In this document: positions 33,885-43,378 of the stretch, in pieces | Layout of the letters: the number at the start of each line of letters is the position of its first letter | Position numbering within the stretch: position 1 is the first letter of the stretch | From: an uncultured Aquimarina sp. | GTDB taxonomy: Bacteria > Bacteroidota > Bacteroidia > Flavobacteriales > Flavobacteriaceae | DNA: 64,000 nt | Assembly (NCBI RefSeq): GCF_947492965.1 | Contig: NZ_CANLOZ010000006.1 | Location: 248,001-312,000, forward strand | Direction: 5' to 3' | Program-made: the position numbers and the translations under genes | Notes under the pieces: model-generated | Told to the model about the DNA's origin: nothing | Seen by the model: the letters and a program-made list of their open reading frames with translations, nothing else | The model's database searches: none

Positions 33885-35342
33885 TTGCAATTGGGAATTT
33901 TTCAGAAACTTTTTAAACAAACTTTTATATATGGAATGGCAACAGTGCTTCCGCGCATGTTGTCATTTCTTTTAGTACCCTTATATACAAATCAACTCCC
34001 AACAGAAGAATACGGAAAGGTTTCTATTATTTTCTCATATTTTGTGCTATTTAATGTGATTCTTGCTTACGGAATGGAAACCGCTTTTTTTAGGTTTTTT
34101 AATAAGGAAAAGAACAAGGAAAACGTAATTAGCACATCGGCAATATCTATTGCCATTTCATCCATAGTATTTTTAATAATAGCGCTATTGCTAAAACATC
34201 AAATTGCTGCTTGGACTGATATCGATCTTAAGTATATCAACCTAGTTATTTGGATACTTCTATTAGATGCCTTAGTAATTATTCCTTTTTCTTGGTTACG
34301 GGCCAAAGAGCGTCCGATTAGATACGCTGTTGTTAAAATTACCAACGTGGCGATTAATTTTGGACTTAACATATTTTTCTTACTCTATCTTAAAGAACTT
34401 TCTTTTCATTTTTCAATATTTAATTGGATATGTAAAGATGATTATGAAATCAGCTATATTTTTATTTCAAATCTCATAGCCAGTGGTTTTGCATTAGTGG
34501 TACTGTTGCCATTTTATACTAAAATATCGTATCGTTTTGATATGGCATTGTGGAAAAAAATGATGAAATATGCCATGCCTATTCTTTTAGCGGGTATTGC
34601 ATATTCTATAAATGAAACATTTGATAGAATTCTTTTGGATTTTTTATTACCAGAAGATGTAGCTGAACATATGGTTGGGGTATATTCTGCCTGCTATAAG
34701 CTGGCCTTGTTTATGACCTTGTTTGCTACGGCTTTTAGATTAGGAATAGAACCATTCTTTTTTAATTATGCGGCTAATAAAAATGCTCCCGAAACCTATG
34801 CCAAAATAACTAAGTACTTTGTAATCTTAGGGTCTTTTATATTTCTGTTTGTCATAGTTTTTGTTCATATTTTAAAAATCATGTTTCTTAGAGATAGTTC
34901 TTATTGGGAAGCAGTAAAGATTGTACCATTCATTTTATTAGCTAATTTTTGTTTAGGTATTTATCATAATCTTTCGGTTTGGTATAAAGTTACGGATAGA
35001 ACCAAATTTGGAGCGTATATTTCTGTTTTCGGAGCGTTCATTACATTAGTCCTTAACTTTTTATTAATTCCGGAATACACGTACGTTGGTTCAGCTATTG
35101 CTACCTTAGCAGCTTATGGTACCATGATGATGATATCTTGGTATTTAGGAAGGAAATATTATCCGATCCCATATGATCTAAAAAAGATAGGAGGGTATAT
35201 GATATTATCAATTAGTTTTTCGATAATTTCATTTTACGTATTTGATAGTAATTATATAATTTCTGTCCCGCTCTTACTCGTGTTTTTAGTAATTTTGTAT
35301 GCTTCGGAAAAAAATGAAATAAAGCAATTATTAAAAAGATAA
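33885..35342 (+). CDS. polysaccharide flippase (Wzx/MATE superfamily)
   Basis: A 485-residue membrane protein with about fourteen hydrophobic helices. It starts QKLFKQTFIYGMATVLPRMLSFLLVPLYTNQLP, typical of Wzx-type lipid-linked oligosaccharide flippases. There is no ATG at the start. TTG at 33885 or TTG at 33891 is used, the second giving the cleaner GIFQKLFKQ beginning. It heads a run with dut, a sugar nucleotidyltransferase and cell-envelope genes. It probably moves surface-glycan precursors or a lipid-linked sugar across the inner membrane. Confidence 0.88.
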   Translation: MQLGIFQKLFKQTFIYGMATVLPRMLSFLLVPLYTNQLPTEEYGKVSIIFSYFVLFNVILAYGMETAFFRFFNKEKNKENVISTSAISIAISSIVFLIIALLLKHQIAAWTDIDLKYINLVIWILLLDALVIIPFSWLRAKERPIRYAVVKITNVAINFGLNIFFLLYLKELSFHFSIFNWICKDDYEISYIFISNLIASGFALVVLLPFYTKISYRFDMALWKKMMKYAMPILLAGIAYSINETFDRILLDFLLPEDVAEHMVGVYSACYKLALFMTLFATAFRLGIEPFFFNYAANKNAPETYAKITKYFVILGSFIFLFVIVFVHILKIMFLRDSSYWEAVKIVPFILLANFCLGIYHNLSVWYKVTDRTKFGAYISVFGAFITLVLNFLLIPEYTYVGSAIATLAAYGTMMMISWYLGRKYYPIPYDLKKIGGYMILSISFSIISFYVFDSNYIISVPLLLVFLVILYASEKNEIKQLLKR

Positions 35343-35373
35343 CAACGCTTAGTAGAAGTGTAAAAAAATAGAT

Positions 35374-35808
35374 ATGCAAATAAATATCATCAACAAATCA
35401 TCTCATAAATTACCTCATTACGAAACCATAGCTTCTGCTGGAATGGATTTGAGAGCTAATATAAGTGAGCCTATCACTCTTAAACCTTTAGAAAGGACAA
35501 TTGTTAAGACAGGATTATTTATAGAGCTTCCTGTTGGTTTTGAAGCTCAAGTGCGCCCAAGAAGTGGGTTAGCAGCTAAAAAAGGAATCACAGTATTAAA
35601 CGCACCTGGAACTATAGACGCAGATTATAGAGGTGAAATAGGAGTGATTTTGGTAAACCTATCCAATGAAGATTTTGTAATAGAAAATGGAGAGCGAGTG
35701 GCGCAGTTAGTAATTGCAAAACATGAGAGAGCCGAGTGGAATGAAGTAAATGAATTATCCGAAACGACAAGGGGCGAAGGTGGTTTTGGAAGCACAGGAG
35801 TTAAATAA
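35374..35808 (+). CDS. dut: dUTP diphosphatase
   Basis: Hydrolyses dUTP to dUMP and pyrophosphate, keeping uracil out of DNA and feeding thymidylate synthesis. All five trimeric-dUTPase motifs are visible in 144 residues: [28 protein letters not shown], the GERVAQLV region, and [10 protein letters not shown] at the C-terminus. It is 31 bases after the flippase and 26 before the nucleotidyltransferase, an order I recall as common in Flavobacteriia. Confidence 0.97.
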   Translation: MQINIINKSSHKLPHYETIASAGMDLRANISEPITLKPLERTIVKTGLFIELPVGFEAQVRPRSGLAAKKGITVLNAPGTIDADYRGEIGVILVNLSNEDFVIENGERVAQLVIAKHERAEWNEVNELSETTRGEGGFGSTGVK

Positions 35809-35834
35809 TCAACCAATCAAAAAATACGTAAATA

Positions 35835-36851
35835 ATGAAAATTATTGTGCCAATGGCAGGAAGAGGTTCTAGATTAAGACCTCATACATTAACTGTTCCT
35901 AAACCTTTAATCCCTGTAGCGGGAAAACCAATAGTACATCGATTAGTTTCGGATATAGCAAAAGTGTTGGGAGAACCCGTAGACGAAATAGCTTTCGTAT
36001 TAGGAGATCCTGCTTTTTTTGGAGATGATGTTGTAAAAAGTTTGACAGCACTGGCAGAAGAATTAGGGGCAAAGGCTTCGATATATAGGCAAGATCAACC
36101 GTTAGGTACAGGTCATGCTATTATGTGTGCAAAAGATTCTTTAACAGGTCCAGCAGTAGTTGCTTATGCAGACACATTAATACGAGCAGATTTTAACCTG
36201 GATAAAGATGCAGATGCGGTAATTTGGGTAAAACAAGTAGATCAACCAGAAGCATATGGAGTTGTAAAACTAAATGAGAAGAAAGAAATTGTAGAATTAG
36301 TAGAAAAGCCAAAAGAGTTTGTTTCAGATTTGGCGGTGATAGGAATCTATTATTTTAAGGATATTGGAGTGCTAAAAAATGAATTACAACACGTATTAGA
36401 TAATAATATTATTAATGGTGGAGAATATCAGATCAATGATGGAATTAAACGAATGATGGCTGATGGTAAGGTTTTTGTTACAGGTCAGGTAGATGAATGG
36501 ATGGATTGTGGAAACAAAAATGTTACTGTAGAAACCAATACTAGAATGCTAGGTTTTTTGGAAAAAGATGGCGAAAATTTGGTAAGTAGTGATGTTATTT
36601 TAGAAAATGCTTCTATCATACCTCCTTGTTGTATTGGTAAAGGTGTTACCATTGCAAATGGATCGGTAGGACCTAACGTTTCTATTGGTGATGGTTGTAC
36701 CATTGAAAATAGTGAAATTAAAAATAGCCTAATACAGAACCAAACTGTCATAAAAAATGCTAACTTAGACAATGCTATGATTGGTAATCACGTTTATTAT
36801 GATGGGAAATATACTACGATTAGCATTGGTGACTATTCTACATTAGAATAA
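35835..36851 (+). CDS. sugar-phosphate nucleotidyltransferase
   Basis: A 338-residue NDP-sugar synthase of the glucose-1-phosphate thymidylyl/uridylyl or mannose-1-phosphate guanylyl type. The N-terminal catalytic domain has MAGRGSRLRPHTLTVPKPL and the later EKP motif. The C-terminal hexapeptide left-handed beta-helix (about 250-338) has IANGSVGPNVSIGDGCTIENS. The exact nucleotide and sugar cannot be read from sequence alone. It probably supplies activated sugar for envelope glycans. Confidence 0.88.
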   Translation: MKIIVPMAGRGSRLRPHTLTVPKPLIPVAGKPIVHRLVSDIAKVLGEPVDEIAFVLGDPAFFGDDVVKSLTALAEELGAKASIYRQDQPLGTGHAIMCAKDSLTGPAVVAYADTLIRADFNLDKDADAVIWVKQVDQPEAYGVVKLNEKKEIVELVEKPKEFVSDLAVIGIYYFKDIGVLKNELQHVLDNNIINGGEYQINDGIKRMMADGKVFVTGQVDEWMDCGNKNVTVETNTRMLGFLEKDGENLVSSDVILENASIIPPCCIGKGVTIANGSVGPNVSIGDGCTIENSEIKNSLIQNQTVIKNANLDNAMIGNHVYYDGKYTTISIGDYSTLE

Positions 36852-36856
36852 TTTGA

Positions 36857-38233
36857 ATGATTAAACTATATCAACATATCGGATTGAGCATTGTATTCGC
36901 TATTGCCATGGCGAACAATGCTGTTTCCCAAGAAATAGAATCACTTAAAAAGATAGAGATTTTAGATGACTTGGGAGACGTCTCAGATGTGTTCAGAGAA
37001 AGTTTTTTTGAAGCCTTAAAACAAAGGGCAATTACAAATTATGAAAAAGCAATTGATGCATTGGACAGGTGTATAGAAGCAAATCCAAAACCAGTTGTTT
37101 TATATTATGAGTTAGGAAGTAATTATTTAGGGTTAAAGCAATACGATAAAGCAGCAGATAATTTTAAAAAAGTATTAGAAGAAAGACCAAACGACAGGTA
37201 TGTGTTAGAGTTGCTTTTCGAGGTGTATTTTACACAGAGAAAATACACAGAATCAGTGGAAGTAGTCGAAAAATTAGTTGCTTTTGATACTATGTATAAA
37301 GAACAACTAGCAAATCTTTACTTTTTAGAATCTAGATATGATGATGCATTACGGGTAGTGGATGAGTTGATAGAGGAACTTGGATTAGATGCTTATCGAG
37401 ACAAATTGCGAAAGAAAATATCTTTAAAAATTAGTAATCCTAATTCACAGATAACAAGATTACAAGAAAAGATTGCAACGAATCCAAAAGAAGAACAAAA
37501 TTACTTGAATCTAATTTATCTCTATAGTCAGGATAATCAAGTGGAAAAAGCATTTGGTACGGCTCAATTACTTTTAGAACAACGGCCAAAATCAGAACTG
37601 GCCCATCTAGCACTTTATAAGTTCTATTTGGATGATCAAATGCCTGATGAAGCTATTAAATCAATGAAGATCGTTTTATCAAGCGATAAAGTTGATGAAG
37701 AATCAAAGTATAAGGTGATCAATGATTTTCTGATTTATGTGGATAAAAATCCGGTATATGAGGCCAAATTGGTTGAAGTAACCAAGGTTTTTTCTGAGGA
37801 TACAGGGAATAGTAAAGTGTTTACAGAGATTGGAAACTATTTCTTCGATAAGGATCGAAAGGAGTTGGCATTAAACTATTACGAAAGAGGGATTAAAGAT
37901 AACGCCAGTAACTTTGGAATTTTAAGAAAAATGTTGTTGTTGCAATTAGATCTTAAGAGATATGAAAAAGCAAAAGCAGGAAGTGAATTAGCTATAGAAT
38001 TATATCCATCACAACCTATTCTTTATTTAGTAAGTGGTGTTTCTCTAATAAATTTAAATGATTACGAAGAAGCAATCGATATTTTAAGTATTGGAATGGA
38101 TTATATTATAGATGATTTTAAAATGGAATCGGATTTTTATGATCAAATTGGAGAGGCCTATCTGAAGATGGGTAATGAAACCAAAGCCAAAGAGTATAAA
38201 GACCGATCAATTCAACTTAAAAAAAAATCTTAG
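36857..38233 (+). CDS. periplasmic tetratricopeptide-repeat protein
   Basis: A 458-residue protein with a signal peptide (about 1-24, ending in AVSQ) and at least seven TPR-like helix pairs (for example YYELGSNYLGLKQYDKAADNFKKV and ADNFKKVLEERPNDRY). There is no catalytic motif, so it is a scaffold. It starts 5 bases after the nucleotidyltransferase and ends 6 bases before the DUF4292 lipoprotein, so it belongs to the same tightly packed envelope operon. Confidence 0.85.
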   Translation: MIKLYQHIGLSIVFAIAMANNAVSQEIESLKKIEILDDLGDVSDVFRESFFEALKQRAITNYEKAIDALDRCIEANPKPVVLYYELGSNYLGLKQYDKAADNFKKVLEERPNDRYVLELLFEVYFTQRKYTESVEVVEKLVAFDTMYKEQLANLYFLESRYDDALRVVDELIEELGLDAYRDKLRKKISLKISNPNSQITRLQEKIATNPKEEQNYLNLIYLYSQDNQVEKAFGTAQLLLEQRPKSELAHLALYKFYLDDQMPDEAIKSMKIVLSSDKVDEESKYKVINDFLIYVDKNPVYEAKLVEVTKVFSEDTGNSKVFTEIGNYFFDKDRKELALNYYERGIKDNASNFGILRKMLLLQLDLKRYEKAKAGSELAIELYPSQPILYLVSGVSLINLNDYEEAIDILSIGMDYIIDDFKMESDFYDQIGEAYLKMGNETKAKEYKDRSIQLKKKS

Positions 38234-38239
38234 AGAATA

Positions 38240-39013
38240 ATGAATAGACTATTTTATCTATTATGCTTTTCTATGGTTATATTAACTTCTTGTAAAGGAA
38301 CAAAAGCGGTTTCTGGAACTTCTATTAAGAAATTAAAAGCAGATAAGATTATTTCCAATCATTATTCTAATGATTTTAATTTTTCCACACTTAATGCTAG
38401 GGTTAAAGTTAGATATAATGATGGGAAACAGTCATTTAGCCCTAATGTCACTATACGCCTAGAGAAAGACAAGAAGATATGGGTAAGCGCTAAGCTTTTA
38501 GGGATTACTCTAGCCAAAGCATTAATTACTCCAGAGAAAGTGAGCTATTACGAAAAGGTGAATAACACTTTTTTTGAAGGTGATTTTAAACTCTTAAGCG
38601 ATTGGCTAGGGACGGATCTGGACTATGAAAAAGTACAGCAATTATTATTGGGTCAAGCGTTATTCGATTTAAAAGATGAAAAATATACTTCTTCTATAGA
38701 AAATCAAAAATATAGATTACAACCTAAAAAGGAACTAGAACTGTTTGAACGGTTATTCATTCTAAATCCTGATAATTTTAAAATGTCTTCGCAGCAGCTC
38801 AGGCAACCGTTGGAGAACCGGAATTTACTGATTAATTATAAAAGTTATCAAAAAGCAGGAAACCAAGACTTTCCAAAAGAAATTCATATCATGGCTACCG
38901 AAGGAATTGCGAAAACCATCATTGAAATTGAATATCGAAGCGTAGATTACAATGCGAAAGTAAGTTTTCCGTTTAAAATACCATCAGGATACGAGGAAGT
39001 AACTATAGAATGA
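38240..39013 (+). CDS. DUF4292 lipoprotein (LolB-like fold expected)
   Basis: A 257-residue lipoprotein with Cys18 in VILTSCKGTKAV. The mature part is beta-rich (NFSTLNARVKVRYNDGKQSF, WVSAKLLGITLAKALITPE). I recognise it as DUF4292. Proteins with this pattern are thought to share the LolA/LolB lipid-binding fold, so a role in lipoprotein placement in the outer membrane is possible but unproven. It overlaps the EnvC-like gene by 4 bases. Confidence 0.8.
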   Translation: MNRLFYLLCFSMVILTSCKGTKAVSGTSIKKLKADKIISNHYSNDFNFSTLNARVKVRYNDGKQSFSPNVTIRLEKDKKIWVSAKLLGITLAKALITPEKVSYYEKVNNTFFEGDFKLLSDWLGTDLDYEKVQQLLLGQALFDLKDEKYTSSIENQKYRLQPKKELELFERLFILNPDNFKMSSQQLRQPLENRNLLINYKSYQKAGNQDFPKEIHIMATEGIAKTIIEIEYRSVDYNAKVSFPFKIPSGYEEVTIE

Positions 39014-40239
39014 GGTTAAAACAGTTGATATATATTATTGGAGCACTATTGATAAGTGTTTCATCTTTTTCCCAAAGCACAAAACAGCAGCAGTTAGAGG
39101 AGCAACGACGTCGTCTTAAAGCGCAAATCGAAGAAATGAAAGCGCTACTTGCGGATACTAAGCTCAAAGAAAGATCCGTGTTAGATGAAGTAGAGACCCT
39201 AAATTCTCAAATAAGTACAAGGCAAAATCTTATAAAAATCACGAATCAACAGGCTAACCTTCTTACCAGAGAGATTAATGCGAATCTCAAGAAAATGGGG
39301 TCTTATCGGGATGAATTGAAAGTCCTAAAAGAGGATTATGCGAAGATGATTATAAAATCTTATAAAAGTAAGTCTCAGAACAGTAAGATCATGTTTTTAT
39401 TGTCTTCTACGGACTTTATGCAGGCTTATAAGCGATTGCAATATATGAAACAGTATAATGAACATCGTAAGGAACAAGCCGAACAAATACAAACAAGAAC
39501 AGAAGAGCTTCAGACCTTAAATAAAACCTTACTAGAACGAAAGAAGAACAAGGAACAGCTAATTACAGAAAATAGAGATGCTCAAGAACAGCTTAAAGAA
39601 GAAAAAAAGCAGCAGCAGAGCTTAATGGCAACTATTCGTAAAAAGGAAGGGACCTACAAAAAAGAAATAAAGAAAAAGCAAGAACAAGCTAGTGCTATCG
39701 ATAGAGCGATTGAAAAATTAATACGCGAAGCAATAGCAAAGGCGAATAAAAAAGCGGGTAAGAAGGCTTCCAAAAAGGGTTCGGCAACAACATTCGCGCT
39801 AACTCCTGAAGATAAAAAGCTTGCAGATAATTTTACTGCGAATAAAGGAAAGTTTCCTTGGCCAGTTGGTACTGGAAAACTTACCAAGAAATATGGGCGC
39901 CAACCACATCCCACACTTCCAAATATTCAAATAAATAGTAGTGGAGTTGAGTTAGAAACCAGACCAGGAGAAAAAGCAAGAGCAATTTTTCAAGGTGAGG
40001 TAATGGCGATTCAACAACTTAAAAACGCAGGGAAGCTGGTACATGTAAGACATGGTAATTATATTACTGTTTATTACAACTTAGAGAATATTTCTGTAAA
40101 GGAAGGTCAAAAAATTTCTACAAAACAAAGTATTGGTGAGGTACGTGTGAATCCCAGAACAGGTCGTGCAATTATGAAATTTTTGATTTTTAAGGACACA
40201 AAAAAATTAAATCCTCAATCCTGGATTTATAAAATGTAA
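39010..40239 (+). CDS. EnvC-like murein hydrolase activator, degenerate M23
   Basis: 409 residues: signal peptide (1-21), a long coiled coil (about 22-250, Q/E/K-rich) and a C-terminal LytM/M23 fold (about 290-409). The fold keeps the shape (VRHGNYITVYYNLENISVKEGQ) but lacks the metal ligands: no HxxxD near GVELETR, and the HxH site is IMKFLIF. It should be inactive as a peptidase and act, like EnvC, by activating an amidase during daughter-cell separation. It is the last gene of the dut-to-DUF4292 cluster, followed after 7 bases by a TauE-type permease. Confidence 0.88.
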   Translation: MRLKQLIYIIGALLISVSSFSQSTKQQQLEEQRRRLKAQIEEMKALLADTKLKERSVLDEVETLNSQISTRQNLIKITNQQANLLTREINANLKKMGSYRDELKVLKEDYAKMIIKSYKSKSQNSKIMFLLSSTDFMQAYKRLQYMKQYNEHRKEQAEQIQTRTEELQTLNKTLLERKKNKEQLITENRDAQEQLKEEKKQQQSLMATIRKKEGTYKKEIKKKQEQASAIDRAIEKLIREAIAKANKKAGKKASKKGSATTFALTPEDKKLADNFTANKGKFPWPVGTGKLTKKYGRQPHPTLPNIQINSSGVELETRPGEKARAIFQGEVMAIQQLKNAGKLVHVRHGNYITVYYNLENISVKEGQKISTKQSIGEVRVNPRTGRAIMKFLIFKDTKKLNPQSWIYKM

Positions 40240-40246
40240 TAACACC

Positions 40247-41020
40247 ATGGAAATAATCATTGTTTCGATTGTGGCTTTTTTAGTTTCAATCCTAACCTTC
40301 TTTTCTGGTTTTGGATTAGGAACGATACTCACACCAGTTTTGATGATTTTCTTTCCGGTAGAAATTGCCATCGCTTTGACCGGGATAGTACATTTTTTCA
40401 ATAATGTATTTAAGTTGTTTTTAGTAGGAAAGAATGCCAATAAATCCGTTTTAGTACGTTTTGGAATACCCGCTGTAATAGCGGCATTCATAGGAGCTTG
40501 GGTATTGCTTCGAATTCCCGATGTAAAACCTCTTTTTATATATACACTATTTGGGAATACATTTGAAGTGTATCCTGTAAAATTTGTGATTTCCATCTTG
40601 CTCATCATTTTTGCTAGTATGGATTTAGTTCCCTTTTTCTCTAAGTTAAAATTTGGTGAGGAGAAATTGCCATTAGGAGGTTTTCTTAGTGGATTTTTTG
40701 GAGGCCTTTCTGGAAATCAGGGAGCATTGCGAACTGCCTTTCTCATTAAAGCTGGTCTTTCTAAAGAAGCTTTTATAGGAACAGCTGTAGTAGTTTCTAC
40801 TTTTGTAGATTTTACTAGGTTGAGTGTATATGCCACTAATGTATCGCAATCTGGTATTAGTGATAATATTCAATTAGTGGTTTGTGCTACGGCATCTGCC
40901 ATTGCAGGAGCTTTTTTAGGAAATAAACTACTCAAAAAAGTTACCTTAAAATTCTTGCAGGTGGTAGTCGCAGTTATGTTAATCCTAATTTCGGTAGCAT
41001 TAGGCGCTGGCTTTCTTTAA
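40247..41020 (+). CDS. TauE/SafE family sulfite/anion exporter-like protein
   Basis: A 257-residue membrane protein with about eight helices in two halves. Each half has the glycine-rich family motif (FGLGTILTPVLMIFFPVEIA in the first half, LSGFFGGLSGNQGALRTAFL in the second). The family exports sulfite, sulfoacetate or related anions. The substrate is not given by sequence. It follows the EnvC-like gene closely, possibly by readthrough. Confidence 0.88.
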   Translation: MEIIIVSIVAFLVSILTFFSGFGLGTILTPVLMIFFPVEIAIALTGIVHFFNNVFKLFLVGKNANKSVLVRFGIPAVIAAFIGAWVLLRIPDVKPLFIYTLFGNTFEVYPVKFVISILLIIFASMDLVPFFSKLKFGEEKLPLGGFLSGFFGGLSGNQGALRTAFLIKAGLSKEAFIGTAVVVSTFVDFTRLSVYATNVSQSGISDNIQLVVCATASAIAGAFLGNKLLKKVTLKFLQVVVAVMLILISVALGAGFL

Positions 41021-41231
41021 AAACGATAAAGGTTCATTAGTATCGTTTTCCCTTAATGAATGCTTTAAAATATGATAAATAGTAAGCTAACTTTTAAGAG
41101 ATTTTGGTATAAAATCAGTGTGAAAATTAAAAAAACGTAAAAAGTACATTTATTTTTTGAATGTGATTGAAAAAATAATTTCTTTTGTACAACTCAAGAT
41201 TACTTTTTAAATAACAATTACTTATCACACG

Positions 41232-42596
41232 ATGAAAAAGACCCAAATTTATTTTATGATGTTCTTAATTTCTGTGTCTACTGTAGCTCAGGATTGGAAC
41301 GGTATTGATGTTCCTGCCGATGCAGGAGCTGGTATGGAATGGGAGTTGCAGACAGATGCTTCTGATGACTTCAATTATGTTTTTAATGAAACAAATCAAC
41401 GTTCTAATTTTGGTAATGATAAATGGTATAATTTTTACCATAATAATTGGGATGGACCTGGAACTACATATTGGAAATACAATCATGTTTCTGTAGATGG
41501 AAATGATTTGGTGTTACGTGCTTCAAGATGGGGTCAGAATACTGAAACCGCGCTTCCAAGAACTGGTCTGCCAAATAAGATGGGAAGACCGTCAGATGGA
41601 GTAAACGCTGGATGTATTACGTCAAATACCAAAGTAGTGTATCCCGTATTTGTGGAATCCAATGTTAGTGTTGCAGATATCGTTTTGGCATCAGATGTCT
41701 GGTTATTAAGCCCAGATGACACACAGGAGATTGATATTATCGAATGTTATGGAGGCGATGAGCAAGGAAATGGTTTTTTTGCGGAGTTCATCCATTTAAG
41801 TCATCACTCTTTTATTCGTCAACCTTTCACAGATTACCAGCCTAGAGATTTTAATAGTTGGTGGAGCCGATCAGATGTGTCTGTCTGGGGTGAATATTGT
41901 TGGAATGGTGGAAATAGAAGATATGTAAGAATTGGAGTAAATTGGATTAGTCCAGTTCATTTCGAATATTATATAGATGGAGAATTGGTAAGAGTTTTGT
42001 ATGATAAAGCTTTTGCCACAAAAAGAAATGGTACTTGGACATATACTTATCCTACAATGACCAATGGAAATCTTGACTTTGATACAAATGGATTCCAAAC
42101 TGCTGTGGAATACGCAAGTGGAAGCGTATATTCTTTTCAAACCTTACAGGAAGCTAGTAATATATCTTCTGTAAGTGTAATAGATCCTTTTAATTACCAA
42201 GGAGGAAATGGATTTACAAAGGAAATGGATATTATTATCAATGTAGAATCTCAAAATTGGCATGTCGATGCTAATCGCACACCAACAGATGATCAGCTAA
42301 ATGATTCAGCAAGAAATACTATGAAGGTAGACTGGATAAGAGTTTATAAACCTGTAGATAGAAGTTTATCTGTGCAAGATATAATATTGGATGATGAAGT
42401 TGCTATGTATCCTAACCCGGTAAAAGATGTTTTAACCTTACATGAAAAAATCACTTCCTGGAAGTTATATACAGTAACTGGCTCAATGTTAAAGAAAGGA
42501 ACAGAATCTGTTGTTAATGTAGCAGACTTACCAAAAGGTGTTTATTTTCTTTTTGCTGAAGAACAATTACAGGCATTCAAGTTTATTAAAAAATAA
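41232..42596 (+). CDS. GH16 beta-agarase-like enzyme with T9SS domain
   Basis: A secreted glycoside hydrolase predicted to cut the beta-1,4 links of agarose or a related red-algal galactan. Signal peptide 1-19. GH16 domain about 20-370, beginning DWNGIDVPADAGAGMEWEL as in marine agarases, with catalytic residues E166, D168 and E171 in EIDIIECYGG. Type IX sorting domain about 380-454 (MYPNPVKDVLTL, ending FKFIKK). There is no CBM. The 211-base upstream gap has a TTG and TTCTTTTG arrangement that could be a promoter. It stands alone, without SusC/SusD neighbours, so it would act as a free secreted enzyme. Confidence 0.9.
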   Translation: MKKTQIYFMMFLISVSTVAQDWNGIDVPADAGAGMEWELQTDASDDFNYVFNETNQRSNFGNDKWYNFYHNNWDGPGTTYWKYNHVSVDGNDLVLRASRWGQNTETALPRTGLPNKMGRPSDGVNAGCITSNTKVVYPVFVESNVSVADIVLASDVWLLSPDDTQEIDIIECYGGDEQGNGFFAEFIHLSHHSFIRQPFTDYQPRDFNSWWSRSDVSVWGEYCWNGGNRRYVRIGVNWISPVHFEYYIDGELVRVLYDKAFATKRNGTWTYTYPTMTNGNLDFDTNGFQTAVEYASGSVYSFQTLQEASNISSVSVIDPFNYQGGNGFTKEMDIIINVESQNWHVDANRTPTDDQLNDSARNTMKVDWIRVYKPVDRSLSVQDIILDDEVAMYPNPVKDVLTLHEKITSWKLYTVTGSMLKKGTESVVNVADLPKGVYFLFAEEQLQAFKFIKK

Positions 42597-42627
42597 ATAG
42601 AAAAATCGTTTTCCCCAGAATGATAAT

Positions 42628-42664
42628 AAGATGCTCTCTAGCTTTTTAGAGAGTGTCTTTTTTA
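42628..42664. terminator. intrinsic terminator after the GH16 gene
   Basis: AAGATGCTCTCT (42628-42639) pairs, with two wobble pairs, with AGAGAGTGTCTT (42648-42659), followed by a run of T. It closes the agarase gene, and read the other way it could also serve the convergent thioesterase gene. Confidence 0.75.
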
Positions 42665-43174
42665 TTAAGTAAATAGAGCTTTTAATTCAGTAGCGTCATC
42701 AGGTTTCATCTTGCCCGCAAGAACTAAACTAAGCTGTTTACGACGTAGTGCCGCATCGTAACGTTGTTGTTCTAATTCCGTTTCAGGTTTGATGGGAGGG
42801 ATAGGTACAGGAGCTCCACTTTCATTTACAGCTACAAAAGTATATATCGCTTCATTAGCCTTCGTTTTATCACCACTTTGTCTATCTTCTATCCAAACAT
42901 CAATAACTACTTCCATAGACGATTTAAAAGCGCGAGAAACTTTTGCTTCCACGGTTACAACACTTCCTAATGGGATGGCCTTACTAAAAGCGACATGATT
43001 TACAGACGCGGTTACTACAATTCTTCTAGAATGTCTTCCTGCGGCGATACCTGCAGCGCGATCCATGCGAGCTAGTAATTCTCCTCCAAATAGATTATTT
43101 AAAGGATTTGTTTCTCCTGGTAAAACAAGATCAGTTAATACAGTTCGAGATTCTGAAGGATATCTAGCTTCCAT
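42665..43174 (-). CDS. hotdog-fold acyl-CoA thioesterase
   Basis: A 169-residue thioesterase from ATG 43174 (MEARYPSESRTVLTDLVLPG). The frame stays open for 33 codons upstream but the family begins at this Met. The hotdog domain has NPLNNLFGGELLARMDRAAGIAAGRHS and VVTASVNHVAFSKAIPLGSVV. It hydrolyses acyl-CoA esters, so it may trim fatty acyl-CoA pools. It is monocistronic with a 204-base gap before the SPOR protein gene. Confidence 0.88.
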   Translation of the reverse strand: MEARYPSESRTVLTDLVLPGETNPLNNLFGGELLARMDRAAGIAAGRHSRRIVVTASVNHVAFSKAIPLGSVVTVEAKVSRAFKSSMEVVIDVWIEDRQSGDKTKANEAIYTFVAVNESGAPVPIPPIKPETELEQQRYDAALRRKQLSLVLAGKMKPDDATELKALFT

Positions 43175-43378
43175 GAAATTTGGTAATTTTTGACAAAGAT
43201 AGCTAGGTAAGATTAACTTATGGTTATATCGATCTATAAAACTAATACTTTGGGATCCTATAAGGATTGACAAAATTTCAAAGTTTTTCTAAAAATAAAT
43301 ATACTTTATAAAAATAATCCGGTATTCAATCGCTATATATGCAATGGATTATTAGGAAAAGTGAAAACTAAAGAAAAA

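Noticed and set aside
39010..40239. Active M23 endopeptidase
   Set aside because: Both metal-ligand motifs are missing; the EnvC-like activator call fits better.
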